Below are positions 25,458-33,378 of a DNA stretch of 64,000 bases, piece after piece. Made by a program: the position numbers and the translations under genes. The notes under the pieces were generated by a model. The model saw only the letters and a list, made by a program, of their open reading frames with translations. It was not told the origin of the DNA and did not search any database. The DNA is from Arthrobacter globiformis (GTDB lineage Bacteria > Actinomycetota > Actinomycetes > Actinomycetales > Micrococcaceae), in assembly GCF_003261175.1 (NCBI RefSeq), contig NZ_QLNP01000017.1, positions 1 through 64,000 of the forward strand, written 5' to 3'. The number at the start of each line of letters is the position of its first letter. Position 1 is the first letter of the stretch.

Positions 25458-25954
25458 CGTTCCACACCCATTTCATCGAGTATTGTCCGCAGGGCCTTCA
25501 CCGCGTAGAAAGCCCTGGATTTCACCGTTCCGCTCGGAATGTTCAACTGGACTGCAGCCTCGCCCACCGTGAACCGCCGGTAGTGCAGCGCCACCAATAC
25601 ATCACGGTGCTCCGCGCTCAGCCGGAGCAGCGCTTCCTCCATCAGCACCTTGTTCAGCAGGTCGTCAACCCGCCCCGTGGCTTCCTCCGGATCCGCAAGG
25701 TCACGGTCCTCGGCTTCCACCGGCCGGCGCTGGGCTTTCCGGTAGTTATCGATCATGATGTTCCGGGCAGTCCGGAAAAGGTAACTGCGCATGCTGCCCG
25801 TAACTGTGGGCGCCTGTTGCCAGACGCGAAGCACTGTTTCCTGCACGATGTCGTCGGCAAGATGCGGGTCGCGGGAGGCGCTGAGCACAAACCGGCGCAG
25901 GGCCGTTCCATGCTCACGGTATATCGCTGCAACCAAATCCTCATCCAGCGGCAC
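25454..25954 (-). CDS. ECF sigma factor
   Basis: The protein is 166 aa from a GTG. Region 2 covers about residues 10-75 (AAIYREHGTALRRFVLSASRD, DDIVQETVLRVWQ) and region 4 covers about 108-160 (LSAEHRDVLVALHYRRFTVGEAAVQLNIPSGTVKSRAFYAVKALR). It overlaps the anti-sigma gene by 4 bp. A promoter-like GAACC-N16-CGTC element lies upstream, and the same element occurs before the divergent lipoprotein gene, so it probably controls itself and that target. A region-4-only paralogue lies at 56,876. Confidence 0.93.
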   Translation of the reverse strand: MPLDEDLVAAIYREHGTALRRFVLSASRDPHLADDIVQETVLRVWQQAPTVTGSMRSYLFRTARNIMIDNYRKAQRRPVEAEDRDLADPEEATGRVDDLLNKVLMEEALLRLSAEHRDVLVALHYRRFTVGEAAVQLNIPSGTVKSRAFYAVKALRTILDEMGVER

Positions 25955-26012
25955 CTTCGGCCTCCCTGCAATGACCTATAAAGCCGTTCCGAGCGGGCCG
26001 GCCTTCCTGGCA

Positions 26013-26044
26013 AATACGACGCCGGCAGCGGGCGATAGGTTCAA
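26013..26044 (-). promoter_or_regulatory. ECF-type promoter of the sigma/anti-sigma operon
   Basis: On the minus strand TTGAACC and CGTCGTAT are separated so that exactly 16 bp lie between GAACC and CGTC. This is a typical ECF -35/-10 layout and matches the plus-strand copy at 26067. Confidence 0.72.
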
Positions 26045-26066
26045 TTCCGGCCAGCGTCAAATTCTT

Positions 26067-26096
26067 TGAACCATTCTTCACCTTTGTGCGTCATTC
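26067..26096 (+). promoter_or_regulatory. ECF-type promoter of the lipoprotein gene
   Basis: TTGAACC and CGTCATT are again separated by 16 bp between GAACC and CGTC. It lies 50 bp before the lipoprotein start and stands back to back with the sigma operon promoter. Confidence 0.72.
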
Positions 26097-26145
26097 CAGA
26101 TAGCGCCGGTCTCTCAGTCTGCCGGCCCGAGCCAAGGAGCAGCAC

Positions 26146-26667
26146 ATGAAGAAGCAACTGAGCGTTGGCCTCGCAGTTATGGCCCTTGCCGCCTCACTGA
26201 CGGCCTGTGGCGGCGGATCCGGCACAACCACCACCACCTCCGCGCCCGCCCCGGCCAGCGAGTCACCGGCGACGACCGCCAGCGAGTCGGCCTCGGCGTC
26301 CGCCAGCGAGATGGCCTCGGTGGACCTCAAGACCGCGTCGTCCAGCAAGGGTGACATCGTGGTGGACGGCAAAGGCATGAGCGTCTACTACTTCACGAAG
26401 GACGTCAAGGACTCCGGCAAGAGCAACTGCACCGGCGACTGCCTCGTGAAGTGGCCTCCGGTAATTGCTGCCACGGACACCCCCAAGGTGGAGGGTGTAA
26501 CGGGAACGGTCGGCACCATTGATACGCCGGACGGCAAGAAGCAGGTGACAGTCAATGGCATGCCCGTCTACCTGTGGGAGAAGGACAAGGCCCCCGGCGA
26601 CATTACTGGCCAGGGCGTCGGCAACGTTTGGTACCTCGTGGCACCCGACGGGACGATGATCAAGTAA
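26146..26667 (+). CDS. COG4315-type secreted lipoprotein
   Basis: The protein is 173 aa. The signal peptide ends with the lipobox LTAC (Cys 21), followed by a Gly, Thr, Ser and Ala-rich linker to about residue 60. The rest has two copies of the secreted-repeat motif: GDIVVDGKGMSVYYFTKD...CTGDCLVKWPP and KKQVTVNGMPVYLWEKDKAPGD...WYLVAPDG. This domain is common in actinobacterial envelope proteins but its function is unknown. A strong terminator follows. The ECF promoter upstream makes it the likely target of the neighbouring sigma factor. Confidence 0.9.
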   Translation: MKKQLSVGLAVMALAASLTACGGGSGTTTTTSAPAPASESPATTASESASASASEMASVDLKTASSSKGDIVVDGKGMSVYYFTKDVKDSGKSNCTGDCLVKWPPVIAATDTPKVEGVTGTVGTIDTPDGKKQVTVNGMPVYLWEKDKAPGDITGQGVGNVWYLVAPDGTMIK

Positions 26668-26683
26668 AGCCCGCAGATTTGGG

Positions 26684-26710
26684 GCCGGCACCTCTGACGG
26701 AGGTGCCGGC
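26684..26710 (+). terminator. Terminator after the lipoprotein gene
   Basis: A perfect 11-bp stem GCCGGCACCTC/GAGGTGCCGGC with a 5-nt loop. There is no long T-run. Confidence 0.65.
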
Positions 26711-26712
26711 AC

Positions 26713-26718
26713 TACCAT
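26713..26718 (+). promoter_or_regulatory. -10 box TACCAT, leaderless-type
   Basis: TACCAT ends 6 nt before an ATG at 26725 that is out of frame with the following coding region, which points to a frameshift in that gene's start. Confidence 0.45.
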
Positions 26719-26776
26719 CGGAGCATGGCGGATCCACACAATTCGAAATCAGCGGCAAGAAGGCTATCCCGAGTTC

Positions 26777-27133
26777 ATGCTGCGGGACGCCGACGAACTC
26801 TTTGATGGCCAGTACAGGGACCATCCGAACCTGCGGCCCATTGCCAACACCCTCCTGGCATGGGCCGCAGCCCACCCGGGCGTGGAGATCCAGATGCGCA
26901 AAGGCTACGTATCGCTGCACACCACCCGCCGGAAGTTCGCGCAGGTGACCCGGGCGAACAGCACAGCAGTGGACGTTACTCTCCGCCTTGAGGCGCCAAT
27001 TGGGGAGCGCCTCAAGGCGGTCAAGGTCCGTGCGGGCGATTTCTTCGACCGCAAGGTCCGGCTCACGTCGGAGGAAGATGTGGACCAGGAGTTACTGGAC
27101 ACCCTCGAGGCGGCCCTCGAGCAGAACAGCTAA
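26777..27133 (+). CDS. DUF5655-like protein, probably frameshifted near its start
   Basis: The open frame gives 118 aa from the ATG at 26777. The core, IANTLLAWAAAHPGVEIQMRKGYVSLHTTRRKFAQVTRA and the EEDVDQELLDTLEAALEQ end, resembles DUF5655/DUF1801-type small proteins that carry a conserved RKxYV..xTxRxxFAQ motif. The frame stays sensible upstream of 26777 (RQEGYPEF) but has no start codon, while an ATG at 26725 with a leaderless -10 box sits in another frame. One extra base between 26725 and 26756 would join them. It could be a real mutation or a sequence error. Confidence 0.65.
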   Translation: MLRDADELFDGQYRDHPNLRPIANTLLAWAAAHPGVEIQMRKGYVSLHTTRRKFAQVTRANSTAVDVTLRLEAPIGERLKAVKVRAGDFFDRKVRLTSEEDVDQELLDTLEAALEQNS

Positions 27134-27135
27134 GG

Positions 27136-27203
27136 GCAACGCGGGGTCACTTACGGCCCATTCCGGAGCGGTTATCCGGCTGTAAGTGACCCCGCGTTGC
27201 TTT
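27136..27203. repeat. Palindromic intergenic element, terminator-like
   Basis: GCAACGCGGGGTCACTTAC pairs with its perfect complement, giving a 19-bp outer stem, and GC/GC extends it inward. TTT flanks the plus-strand end. It lies between the converging DUF5655-like gene and the GH32 gene. Its size and shape suggest a dispersed palindrome family different from the 66-bp one. Confidence 0.75.
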
Positions 27204-27214
27204 AGTTTGCAGGC

Positions 27215-28753
27215 TTAGCCCGTGACGGTGAGGCTCACCAGGGTGGCGCCGTTGCCTTCGGCCAGGAGCCCGACGGCGGTGCTGGACTCCGCGGGGAAGA
27301 TCTGGTCCGTGAGGGTCACCAGCCCGTCCTGGGCGAAAACCTCCACGGAGCACCGGTCCAGGAAGATCGTCAGCCGCAGCAAGCCGCTGCTGTCCAGCGA
27401 AACCGGCACGCGCTCCACGGACGGGAAGTCGGCATGGAACCCGACGTTCCCGGAGGCCGTCCGGTCCAGGCTGAGCTCCCCGGACAGCGACCCCCCGGAA
27501 CCGGCGGAGTAGGCCAGCACCGTCCGCTCCTGCAGGCCGTCAGCCTCGCCGGCACGCAGTACCAGCCCCACCTTGGCTGCGGAACCGGGCCGGATTTCGG
27601 CGTCAATGCGCAGCACATCCCCCGATGCCTCCGCGGGCAGCCACTGCACCCCGTCCGCAAGCGGCGCCGGTCCGGCGGCGAACAGCTCCGTCCCGGAAGC
27701 CGCGAACGGGTCCACCGCAGCCTGCACCAGCACAGGGCGCCCGGCGCGGGTTTCCAGCCGTACCTCGCGGACCAGGGACATGGCGCTGCGCCAGCCCTGC
27801 GACGGCGTCGACGCCGCGTACTGCCAGTTGTTCATCCAGCCGATCATGAGGCGGCGGCCGTCGGGAGCGTTGCTGAACGAGACGGCGGCGTAGTAGTCCC
27901 GTCCCCAGTCGAGCCAGCCGTAGTCGGGCATCCGGCTGTCGTCGGTCTGCATGCCCTCGGTGACGGTGGTTTCGGAACGGAACGTCACGCCGTCGAACGT
28001 TCCCAGGAAGTACTGGCCCGCCGAGCCGCCGGCGATCCCGCCGGGGCTCAGGTTCACCACGAGGACCCAACGGGTGTTGCCAGGATCGCCGTCCACGGGC
28101 AGTTCGAACAGGTCAGGGCATTCCCAGACCCCGCCCGTCGCGTTGGCCGGACCGAAGGTGCTCAGATGCTCCCACGACTTGAGGTCGGCGGACTTATAGA
28201 GCACCACCTCGTGCCGGACGGCCTCCACGGCGGCCATCACCCAGTAGCTGCCGGCTTCGCCGTCGTACCAGAACACCTTGGGGTCGCGGAAGTCAGCGGA
28301 TGCCCGGTCCAGCACCGGGTTCCCCGCGTACTTGGTCCAGGTGGCGCCGTCGTCCGTGCTGTACGCGAGGGACTGTGCCTGCCGGCCAGTAAGAGGCGAC
28401 GCCGGGGAGTAGGCACTGGTGTAGACCGCCACCAGCGGCGGCACTCCCCCGACGCCGAAACCGCTGGTGTTCAGGGTGTCCACCACGGCTGATCCGGAGA
28501 AGATGGCCTCCTGCTCGTCGCACGGGATGGCCACGGGCTGTTCGTCCCAGGTCAGCAGGTCCGCCGAGGTGGCGTGGCCCCAGGACATGTTGCCCCACAC
28601 GTCGCCGAGCGGGTTGTGCTGGTAGAAGAGGTGGTACACCCCGTTGGTGTACACCAGCCCGTTGGGGTCATTCAGCCAGTTGCGCTCGGCGGCGTAGTGC
28701 CATGTGGGCCGGTAACGGCAGTCGAGTGCGGGCGTTGCATTCAGGGAAGTCAT
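27215..28753 (-). CDS. GH32 beta-fructosidase (sucrose/fructan hydrolase)
   Basis: The protein is 512 aa with no signal peptide, so it acts in the cytoplasm. The five-bladed propeller carries the nucleophile in WLNDPNG (Asp 29), the FRDPKV motif that stabilises the transition state, and the acid/base Glu in WECPDLF. A C-terminal beta-sandwich follows (LDRCSVEVFAQDGLVTLTDQIFP). It should release fructose from sucrose or short fructo-oligosaccharides that the neighbouring ABC transporter imports. It is the last gene of the lacI-led operon. Confidence 0.93.
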   Translation of the reverse strand: MTSLNATPALDCRYRPTWHYAAERNWLNDPNGLVYTNGVYHLFYQHNPLGDVWGNMSWGHATSADLLTWDEQPVAIPCDEQEAIFSGSAVVDTLNTSGFGVGGVPPLVAVYTSAYSPASPLTGRQAQSLAYSTDDGATWTKYAGNPVLDRASADFRDPKVFWYDGEAGSYWVMAAVEAVRHEVVLYKSADLKSWEHLSTFGPANATGGVWECPDLFELPVDGDPGNTRWVLVVNLSPGGIAGGSAGQYFLGTFDGVTFRSETTVTEGMQTDDSRMPDYGWLDWGRDYYAAVSFSNAPDGRRLMIGWMNNWQYAASTPSQGWRSAMSLVREVRLETRAGRPVLVQAAVDPFAASGTELFAAGPAPLADGVQWLPAEASGDVLRIDAEIRPGSAAKVGLVLRAGEADGLQERTVLAYSAGSGGSLSGELSLDRTASGNVGFHADFPSVERVPVSLDSSGLLRLTIFLDRCSVEVFAQDGLVTLTDQIFPAESSTAVGLLAEGNGATLVSLTVTG

Positions 28754-28785
28754 GGTTCGCTTTCGAACTAGGAAGAGGGGCCGGA

Positions 28786-29664
28786 TCAGCCCTTGACACC
28801 GCTGGAGGCGATGCTGTTGATGAAGGAGCGCTGGAACGCGATGAAGAGGACCACCACGGGAACCGTGATCAGCGAGGCGTAGGCCATGACCTCACCCCAG
28901 GAGACGTTCAGCTGGAAGAAGTACTGGATGCCGATCATCACCGGGCGGAGCTCCTCGGACTGGACCACCATGAGCGGCCACAGGTAGGAGTTCCAGGCAG
29001 GCAGGAAGGTCAGGATGGCCACCGTGGCCGTGGCGGGACCGGCGAGCGGCATCACCACCTGGCGGTAGATCTTGAACCAGCCGGCGCCGTCGATCCGGGC
29101 TGCCTCGTCCAGTTCCTTGGGGATGGACTCGAAGTACTGGTGGTACAGGTAAATGGAGAACGCGTTGGCGATGAACGGGATGATCTGCACCTGGTACGTG
29201 TCCAGCCAGCCCTTTGAAATCTCCAGGCTGAAGCCGTTGAGTTCGAAGTAGGGCAGTTGGTTCACCCACCACACCAGCGGCAGGGCGAGCGTCTGGAACG
29301 GCACGATGAGGGTGGCCAGGATCGCCGTGAACACGACCCGCTTGCCGCGGACCTGCATGCGGGACAGCGCGAAGGCGCACAGGCTGTTGATGAAGATTCC
29401 CAGCACCACTGTCACGGCGGAGATACCGACGGAGTTGATGAGGAAGCGGGCGGCCGGAACCCGGTCAAAGACAGCGGCGTAGTTGTCCAGCGAGATGTTG
29501 CCGATGGGCAGGAAGGCCGCCACCGAGGACATGTCACCGAAGATCTGCTGGTCCGGCTTGAGCGAGGACACGAGCATGAACACGATGGGGAAGGCGGCGA
29601 CGGCGGCAAACAGGATGCGCACGGCCATGGCGCCGATCGAATTGAGGCGGAGCACGTTTTTCAC
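28786..29664 (-). CDS. Carbohydrate ABC transporter permease (MalG type)
   Basis: The protein is 292 aa with six transmembrane helices. The EAA loop that contacts the ATPase reads PKELDEAARIDGAGWFKIYRQVVMPLAGPA. It starts 1 bp after the stop of the partner permease. No ATPase gene is in the operon, as in other actinobacterial sugar systems where a shared MsiK-type ATPase serves several importers. Confidence 0.93.
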   Translation of the reverse strand: MKNVLRLNSIGAMAVRILFAAVAAFPIVFMLVSSLKPDQQIFGDMSSVAAFLPIGNISLDNYAAVFDRVPAARFLINSVGISAVTVVLGIFINSLCAFALSRMQVRGKRVVFTAILATLIVPFQTLALPLVWWVNQLPYFELNGFSLEISKGWLDTYQVQIIPFIANAFSIYLYHQYFESIPKELDEAARIDGAGWFKIYRQVVMPLAGPATATVAILTFLPAWNSYLWPLMVVQSEELRPVMIGIQYFFQLNVSWGEVMAYASLITVPVVVLFIAFQRSFINSIASSGVKG

Positions 29665-29665
29665 G

Positions 29666-30625
29666 TCAGTCCTTCTCTCGGGTCAGGTAGCGCTGGACCG
29701 CGGAGATCAGCAGTACCAGGACGAAGAATACGAGCGAGATGGCGGAAGCGTAGGAGGTCTCCTGCTGCTTGAAGCCGGAGCGGACCGCCTCATAGATGAT
29801 GGTGGTGGTTGAGTCGAGCGGGCCGCCCTGCGTCATGACGCTCACCTGGTCGAAGAGCCCGAGGGCCTGGATGGTGATGGTCACCAGGACGAGGCTCCGC
29901 GTGTGCTTCAGGCCCGGCCATGTCACGTACCGGAACTGGTGCCACCGGCTTGCGCCGTCCAGCTGGGCGGCCTCGTACAGCTCGCCGGAGATACTCTGCA
30001 GCCCTGCCAGCCAGATGATCATGTGGAAGCCGGCTGCCTGCCAGATGGACAGGGCGATGATGGCCGGCATGGCGGTGGCGGGGTCGTTCAGCCAGTCCGC
30101 GCCCTGGATCAGGCCGAAGCTGAAGGTGGACAGCAGCTCGTTGATCAAACCGTCCTTGCGGTACATGAAGAGCCAGAGCAGCGACACCACCACCATGGAC
30201 GTGACCACGGGCAGGAAGTAGACGGTGCGGAAGAAGTTCACGCCGCGGAACTTCTTGTTGATCAGCAGGGCCATGGCCAGGGCGAGGCCTGACTGCACCG
30301 GCACCACCACCACGGCGAAGTAGCTGACGTTCAGGAGCGCCCGCCAGAAGGTGGGGTCGGTGAAGAGCCGGGCAAAGTTGTCCATTCCGACGAACTCCAC
30401 CGGCCGCGGCGAGATGAGGCGGGCGTTCGTGAAGGCCAGCCCGAAGCCGAGGATCGCGGGCAGGAACACGAAGGCGAGGAGGAGGACCGCGGCCGGCGCG
30501 ATCATCCCCCAGCCGCTGAGCTGTTCACGCAGGCGGCCGGGGCGCTTGCGGCGGGCTGCCGCCGGGGTGGTTCCGCCCGGCGCCGGAGCGGCGGGGCGGC
30601 GGGAGGGAAGCTGGGTGGTTGTCAT
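29666..30625 (-). CDS. Carbohydrate ABC transporter permease (MalF type)
   Basis: The protein is 319 aa. A basic N-terminal tail of about 35 residues precedes six transmembrane helices, and the EAA loop is SGELYEAAQLDGASRWHQFRYVTWPGL. It pairs with the MalG-type subunit immediately downstream to form the importer channel for the sugar bound by the lipoprotein upstream. Confidence 0.93.
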   Translation of the reverse strand: MTTTQLPSRRPAAPAPGGTTPAAARRKRPGRLREQLSGWGMIAPAAVLLLAFVFLPAILGFGLAFTNARLISPRPVEFVGMDNFARLFTDPTFWRALLNVSYFAVVVVPVQSGLALAMALLINKKFRGVNFFRTVYFLPVVTSMVVVSLLWLFMYRKDGLINELLSTFSFGLIQGADWLNDPATAMPAIIALSIWQAAGFHMIIWLAGLQSISGELYEAAQLDGASRWHQFRYVTWPGLKHTRSLVLVTITIQALGLFDQVSVMTQGGPLDSTTTIIYEAVRSGFKQQETSYASAISLVFFVLVLLISAVQRYLTREKD

Positions 30626-30655
30626 GGGAGTCTCCGTTGACAGTCAGTGCCGGGT

Positions 30656-30695
30656 GGAGGACGACGGCGGCAGGTGCCGCCCGCCGTCGTCCTCC
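30656..30695 (-). other. Intra-operon hairpin after the binding-protein gene
   Basis: GGAGGACGACGGCGG pairs with CCGCCGTCGTCCTCC around a 10-nt loop, in the gap between the binding-protein stop and the first permease. Such hairpins often stabilise the upstream mRNA or cause partial termination, so the binding protein is made in excess. Confidence 0.6.
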
Positions 30696-30709
30696 CGTCC
30701 GGCGGCTGG

Positions 30710-32005
30710 CTAGTTCTTGTAGCCGCCGTTGGACTTGATATTGGCGTCGATCGCCTTGACCGCCTTGTCCAGGACAGTTTTGGGCTCGGCGCCGGCGAGG
30801 ATGTCCTGGACGGCCTTGGCGTACTCCGTGGCGATGAACGGGTACGCCGGCGTTTCCGGACGCATGACGGCCTGCTGGCGGGAGAGCTCCATGAAGATCC
30901 GGTTTTCGCCGCCCTCTGCGAAGGCCGGGAGCAGGGCCGCGGCTTCATCCGTGGCCGGGATGGTCCCGGTGGCCTTGGCTACGGCGGCGATGTTTTCCGG
31001 CTTCAGGGAGTAGGAGAGGTAGTCCATGGCGGCCTCGGAGTTCTTGCAGCCGCTGGTCACGCCCCACTGCCACGAGGCGCCGCCGATCTTCGGTCCGTTG
31101 CCGAGGTCCACCGACGGCATGATCGCCAGGTCCTTGCCGAGCGCCGTGCGCGCCTTGTCCGCGGCCCACGAGCCGGTGTAAACGAGGCCGCTCTTGTTGT
31201 TCAGGAAGTCCTGGGTGGAGTCCTTGCCGCTCTTCTTGGCCATGAAGCCCTGGTCCGCGAGTCCCCGGAACCACGCCGCCCATTCAACGGCCTTGTCGCC
31301 GTTGAGGGCACCGTCCGCCGACTGGAAGCCGTCGCGGTTGACGAGGTCTCCGCCGAAGGACTGCAGCAGCGGGGAGTACGCGTAAGGCAGCCACTCGCCG
31401 GTGCCGGCGGTACCCATGTCGAGGGGGTACTGCCATTTGCCCAGGGCCTTGAGCTTGGTCAGTGCGTCCTGGAACTCCTCCTTGGTCCACGGCTTCTCCA
31501 CGGTAGCTGTGCGGATGCCGGCAGCCTTGAGGTCAGAGGCACGGGCAAACAGAGCGAGTGCGACGTCGTAGTAGCCCACCGCGTACGTTTCGCCCTCCCA
31601 CTTGGCGACCGTGCTGGGGAGGTTCTTGGACAAGTCGGTTGAGAGCTTGAGCGGGGTCAGGTACTTGGCCCACGCCCAGTTGGGGACGTTGGGTCCGTCG
31701 ATGTCCACGATGCACGGGAGCTTCCCGGCAGCGGCGGCCGAGACCACGGAGTCGTTGTAGGAGTCCTGCGGGAAGGCCTGCACCTTGATTTGGGCCTTGG
31801 CGGCGCCGCTCTTGTTGTACTTGTCGACGATGGAATTGATGGCCGCGAGCTCGTCAGGGTTTCCCGCGTTGTGGGTCCACATGGTGATCTCATTGCCGCC
31901 CTCGGACGTGGCGGACGCGCTGCCTTTGCCGCAGGCAGCGAGGCTGCCCATGAGCGCAGCCGCGGCTATGCTGGTGGCCAGGATCCGTGTGAATCGCTTG
32001 TTCAT
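30710..32005 (-). CDS. Sugar-binding lipoprotein of ABC transporter
   Basis: The protein is 431 aa from the ATG at 32005. The signal peptide ends in the lipobox SLAAC (Cys 25). It is a family-1 extracellular solute-binding protein: NEITMWTHNAGNPDELAAINSIVDKYN, the QDSYNDSVVSAAAAGKLPCIVDIDG hinge region and GASWQWGVTSGCKN. It delivers a sugar, most likely a fructoside because GH32 is in the same operon, to the two permeases. Confidence 0.92.
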   Translation of the reverse strand: MNKRFTRILATSIAAAALMGSLAACGKGSASATSEGGNEITMWTHNAGNPDELAAINSIVDKYNKSGAAKAQIKVQAFPQDSYNDSVVSAAAAGKLPCIVDIDGPNVPNWAWAKYLTPLKLSTDLSKNLPSTVAKWEGETYAVGYYDVALALFARASDLKAAGIRTATVEKPWTKEEFQDALTKLKALGKWQYPLDMGTAGTGEWLPYAYSPLLQSFGGDLVNRDGFQSADGALNGDKAVEWAAWFRGLADQGFMAKKSGKDSTQDFLNNKSGLVYTGSWAADKARTALGKDLAIMPSVDLGNGPKIGGASWQWGVTSGCKNSEAAMDYLSYSLKPENIAAVAKATGTIPATDEAAALLPAFAEGGENRIFMELSRQQAVMRPETPAYPFIATEYAKAVQDILAGAEPKTVLDKAVKAIDANIKSNGGYKN

Positions 32006-32142
32006 GAAGGTCCAGTCTTTCTGCTGTTTTGCGCGTGGATGATTGGCCCGGGGGTCCGGAAGGGGCGCGGCCGCTGCAACGGCTGCGTCCCTTTTTGGCG
32101 GACGCCGGGTGGACTGCTGGGTAGTGTTCTTTTGAAGTGCGG

Positions 32143-33165
32143 TCAGGTCCGGGGCGGCCCTACGGATCCCCGTTCGATGAGGGGACATGCGAGCCGCACC
32201 TGTTCCGGCGGCGCGCCCGGGTTCTCGATGTCGTCAAGAACGCGGTTAACAGCCCACCGCCCCATGCCGTAATGCGGCAGGGCCACGGTGGTCAGCCCCG
32301 GCCACAGCGAGTCCGCAATGAGCTCGAGATTGTCGATGCCCACGATCGAAACGTCGTCCGGGATGTTCAGCCCCAGCGCTGTTGCCGCCTGGTAGGCGCC
32401 CATGGCAACCCTGTCACTGAAGCAGAACAGTGCCGTTGGCCGGTCCGGCTGGCTGAGCAGGCCCAGTGCGGCCTCACGGCCTCCGGTGGTCTCGGGCACG
32501 CCGATCACAAGGTGTCTCGGATCGTGCTGGATGCCGTGGCGGCGCAGCGCATTGTGGAATCCCTCCAGCCGGCCGTGCGTTGCGGGAATGTCGTCCACGT
32601 TGTTGATCATGCCGATCCGGGTGTGGCCGGCCCTGATGAGGGCTTCGACGGCGGTTTCGGCGGCCTCGACCTCGTCCGGCACGATGGAGGAGACCGACGG
32701 GTCCCCGGTGACGGCGTCCAGCAGCACGGTGGGGATCCCGGAGAGCGCCGGCGGCAGTTCGACTCCCTGGTGGTACAGCCGGGCATACACCACGCCGTCC
32801 ACCTGGTGCTGCTGAAGCATGGTGATTTCGCGGTGTTCGAGCTCGCTGTCCAGGCCCGAGTTCACCACCATGACCACGTAGCCCCGCTCGTAGGCTGCGT
32901 CCTGCGCTCCGCGGATCATGGCCCCGGCGAACGGTGTGGTGGTGATCTCGTCGCTGACCAGGCCGAGGATCTGGGAGCGCTGGTTGCGCAGCCCGCTGGC
33001 GAGCCGGTTGGGGGCGTAGCCAAGGTTCCTGGCCACGTCCCGGACGTGCTGCTGGGTTTCCGCTTTGACCCGGGAGCTGGTGGCGTCGTTGAGGGCGTGG
33101 GACACAGTGGTCACTGAGACTCCGGCGGCCTTGGCCACTTCGCGTATCCCTACTCGCGTCGTCAT
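32143..33165 (-). CDS. LacI-family transcriptional regulator
   Basis: The protein is 340 aa. The DNA-binding headpiece reads IREVAKAAGVSVTTVSHALND, followed by the hinge helix RNLGYAPNRLASGLR and a periplasmic-binding-like effector domain. The ATG at 33165 is the family start; upstream codons overlap its own operators. Two copies of CAAAACGTTTTG lie just upstream, so it almost certainly represses its own promoter and with it the five-gene operon lacI, binding protein, two permeases, GH32. A fructoside or its product is the likely inducer. Confidence 0.93.
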   Translation of the reverse strand: MTTRVGIREVAKAAGVSVTTVSHALNDATSSRVKAETQQHVRDVARNLGYAPNRLASGLRNQRSQILGLVSDEITTTPFAGAMIRGAQDAAYERGYVVMVVNSGLDSELEHREITMLQQHQVDGVVYARLYHQGVELPPALSGIPTVLLDAVTGDPSVSSIVPDEVEAAETAVEALIRAGHTRIGMINNVDDIPATHGRLEGFHNALRRHGIQHDPRHLVIGVPETTGGREAALGLLSQPDRPTALFCFSDRVAMGAYQAATALGLNIPDDVSIVGIDNLELIADSLWPGLTTVALPHYGMGRWAVNRVLDDIENPGAPPEQVRLACPLIERGSVGPPRT

Positions 33166-33177
33166 CGACTTCCTTTG

Positions 33178-33189
33178 CAAAACGTTTTG
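33178..33189. promoter_or_regulatory. LacI-family operator 1
   Basis: The perfect palindrome CAAAACGTTTTG lies 12 bp upstream of the lacI-type start, with the central CG typical of LacI-family sites. Confidence 0.88.
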
Positions 33190-33211
33190 GTTCGGTGTGA
33201 ATGAGAGTACA

Positions 33212-33223
33212 CAAAACGTTTTG
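33212..33223. promoter_or_regulatory. LacI-family operator 2
   Basis: A second perfect CAAAACGTTTTG, centred 34 bp from the first, about three helical turns, which would let two dimers bind one DNA face. Confidence 0.88.
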
Positions 33224-33315
33224 CATGTGTCAAGCGTCACCCTCTACCACGCCCTAACTTCGGGACCTCGGCCAGCAAAACCTGCGGGCGTGGCCCCGGC
33301 ACCCTCGGGCATGGG

Positions 33316-33358
33316 TCCGGCCCGGCGCTGCCCTTTCGGGTGGCGGCGCCGGGCCGGA
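33316..33358 (-). terminator. Terminator-like hairpin downstream of the Ig-domain gene
   Basis: TCCGGCCCGGCGC pairs with GCGCCGGGCCGGA, with an inner GCC/GGC pair. It lies 20 bp after the stop of the secreted Ig-domain gene on the minus strand. Confidence 0.65.
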
Positions 33359-33378
33359 GGTCCTGTGAAGCTGCGTGG

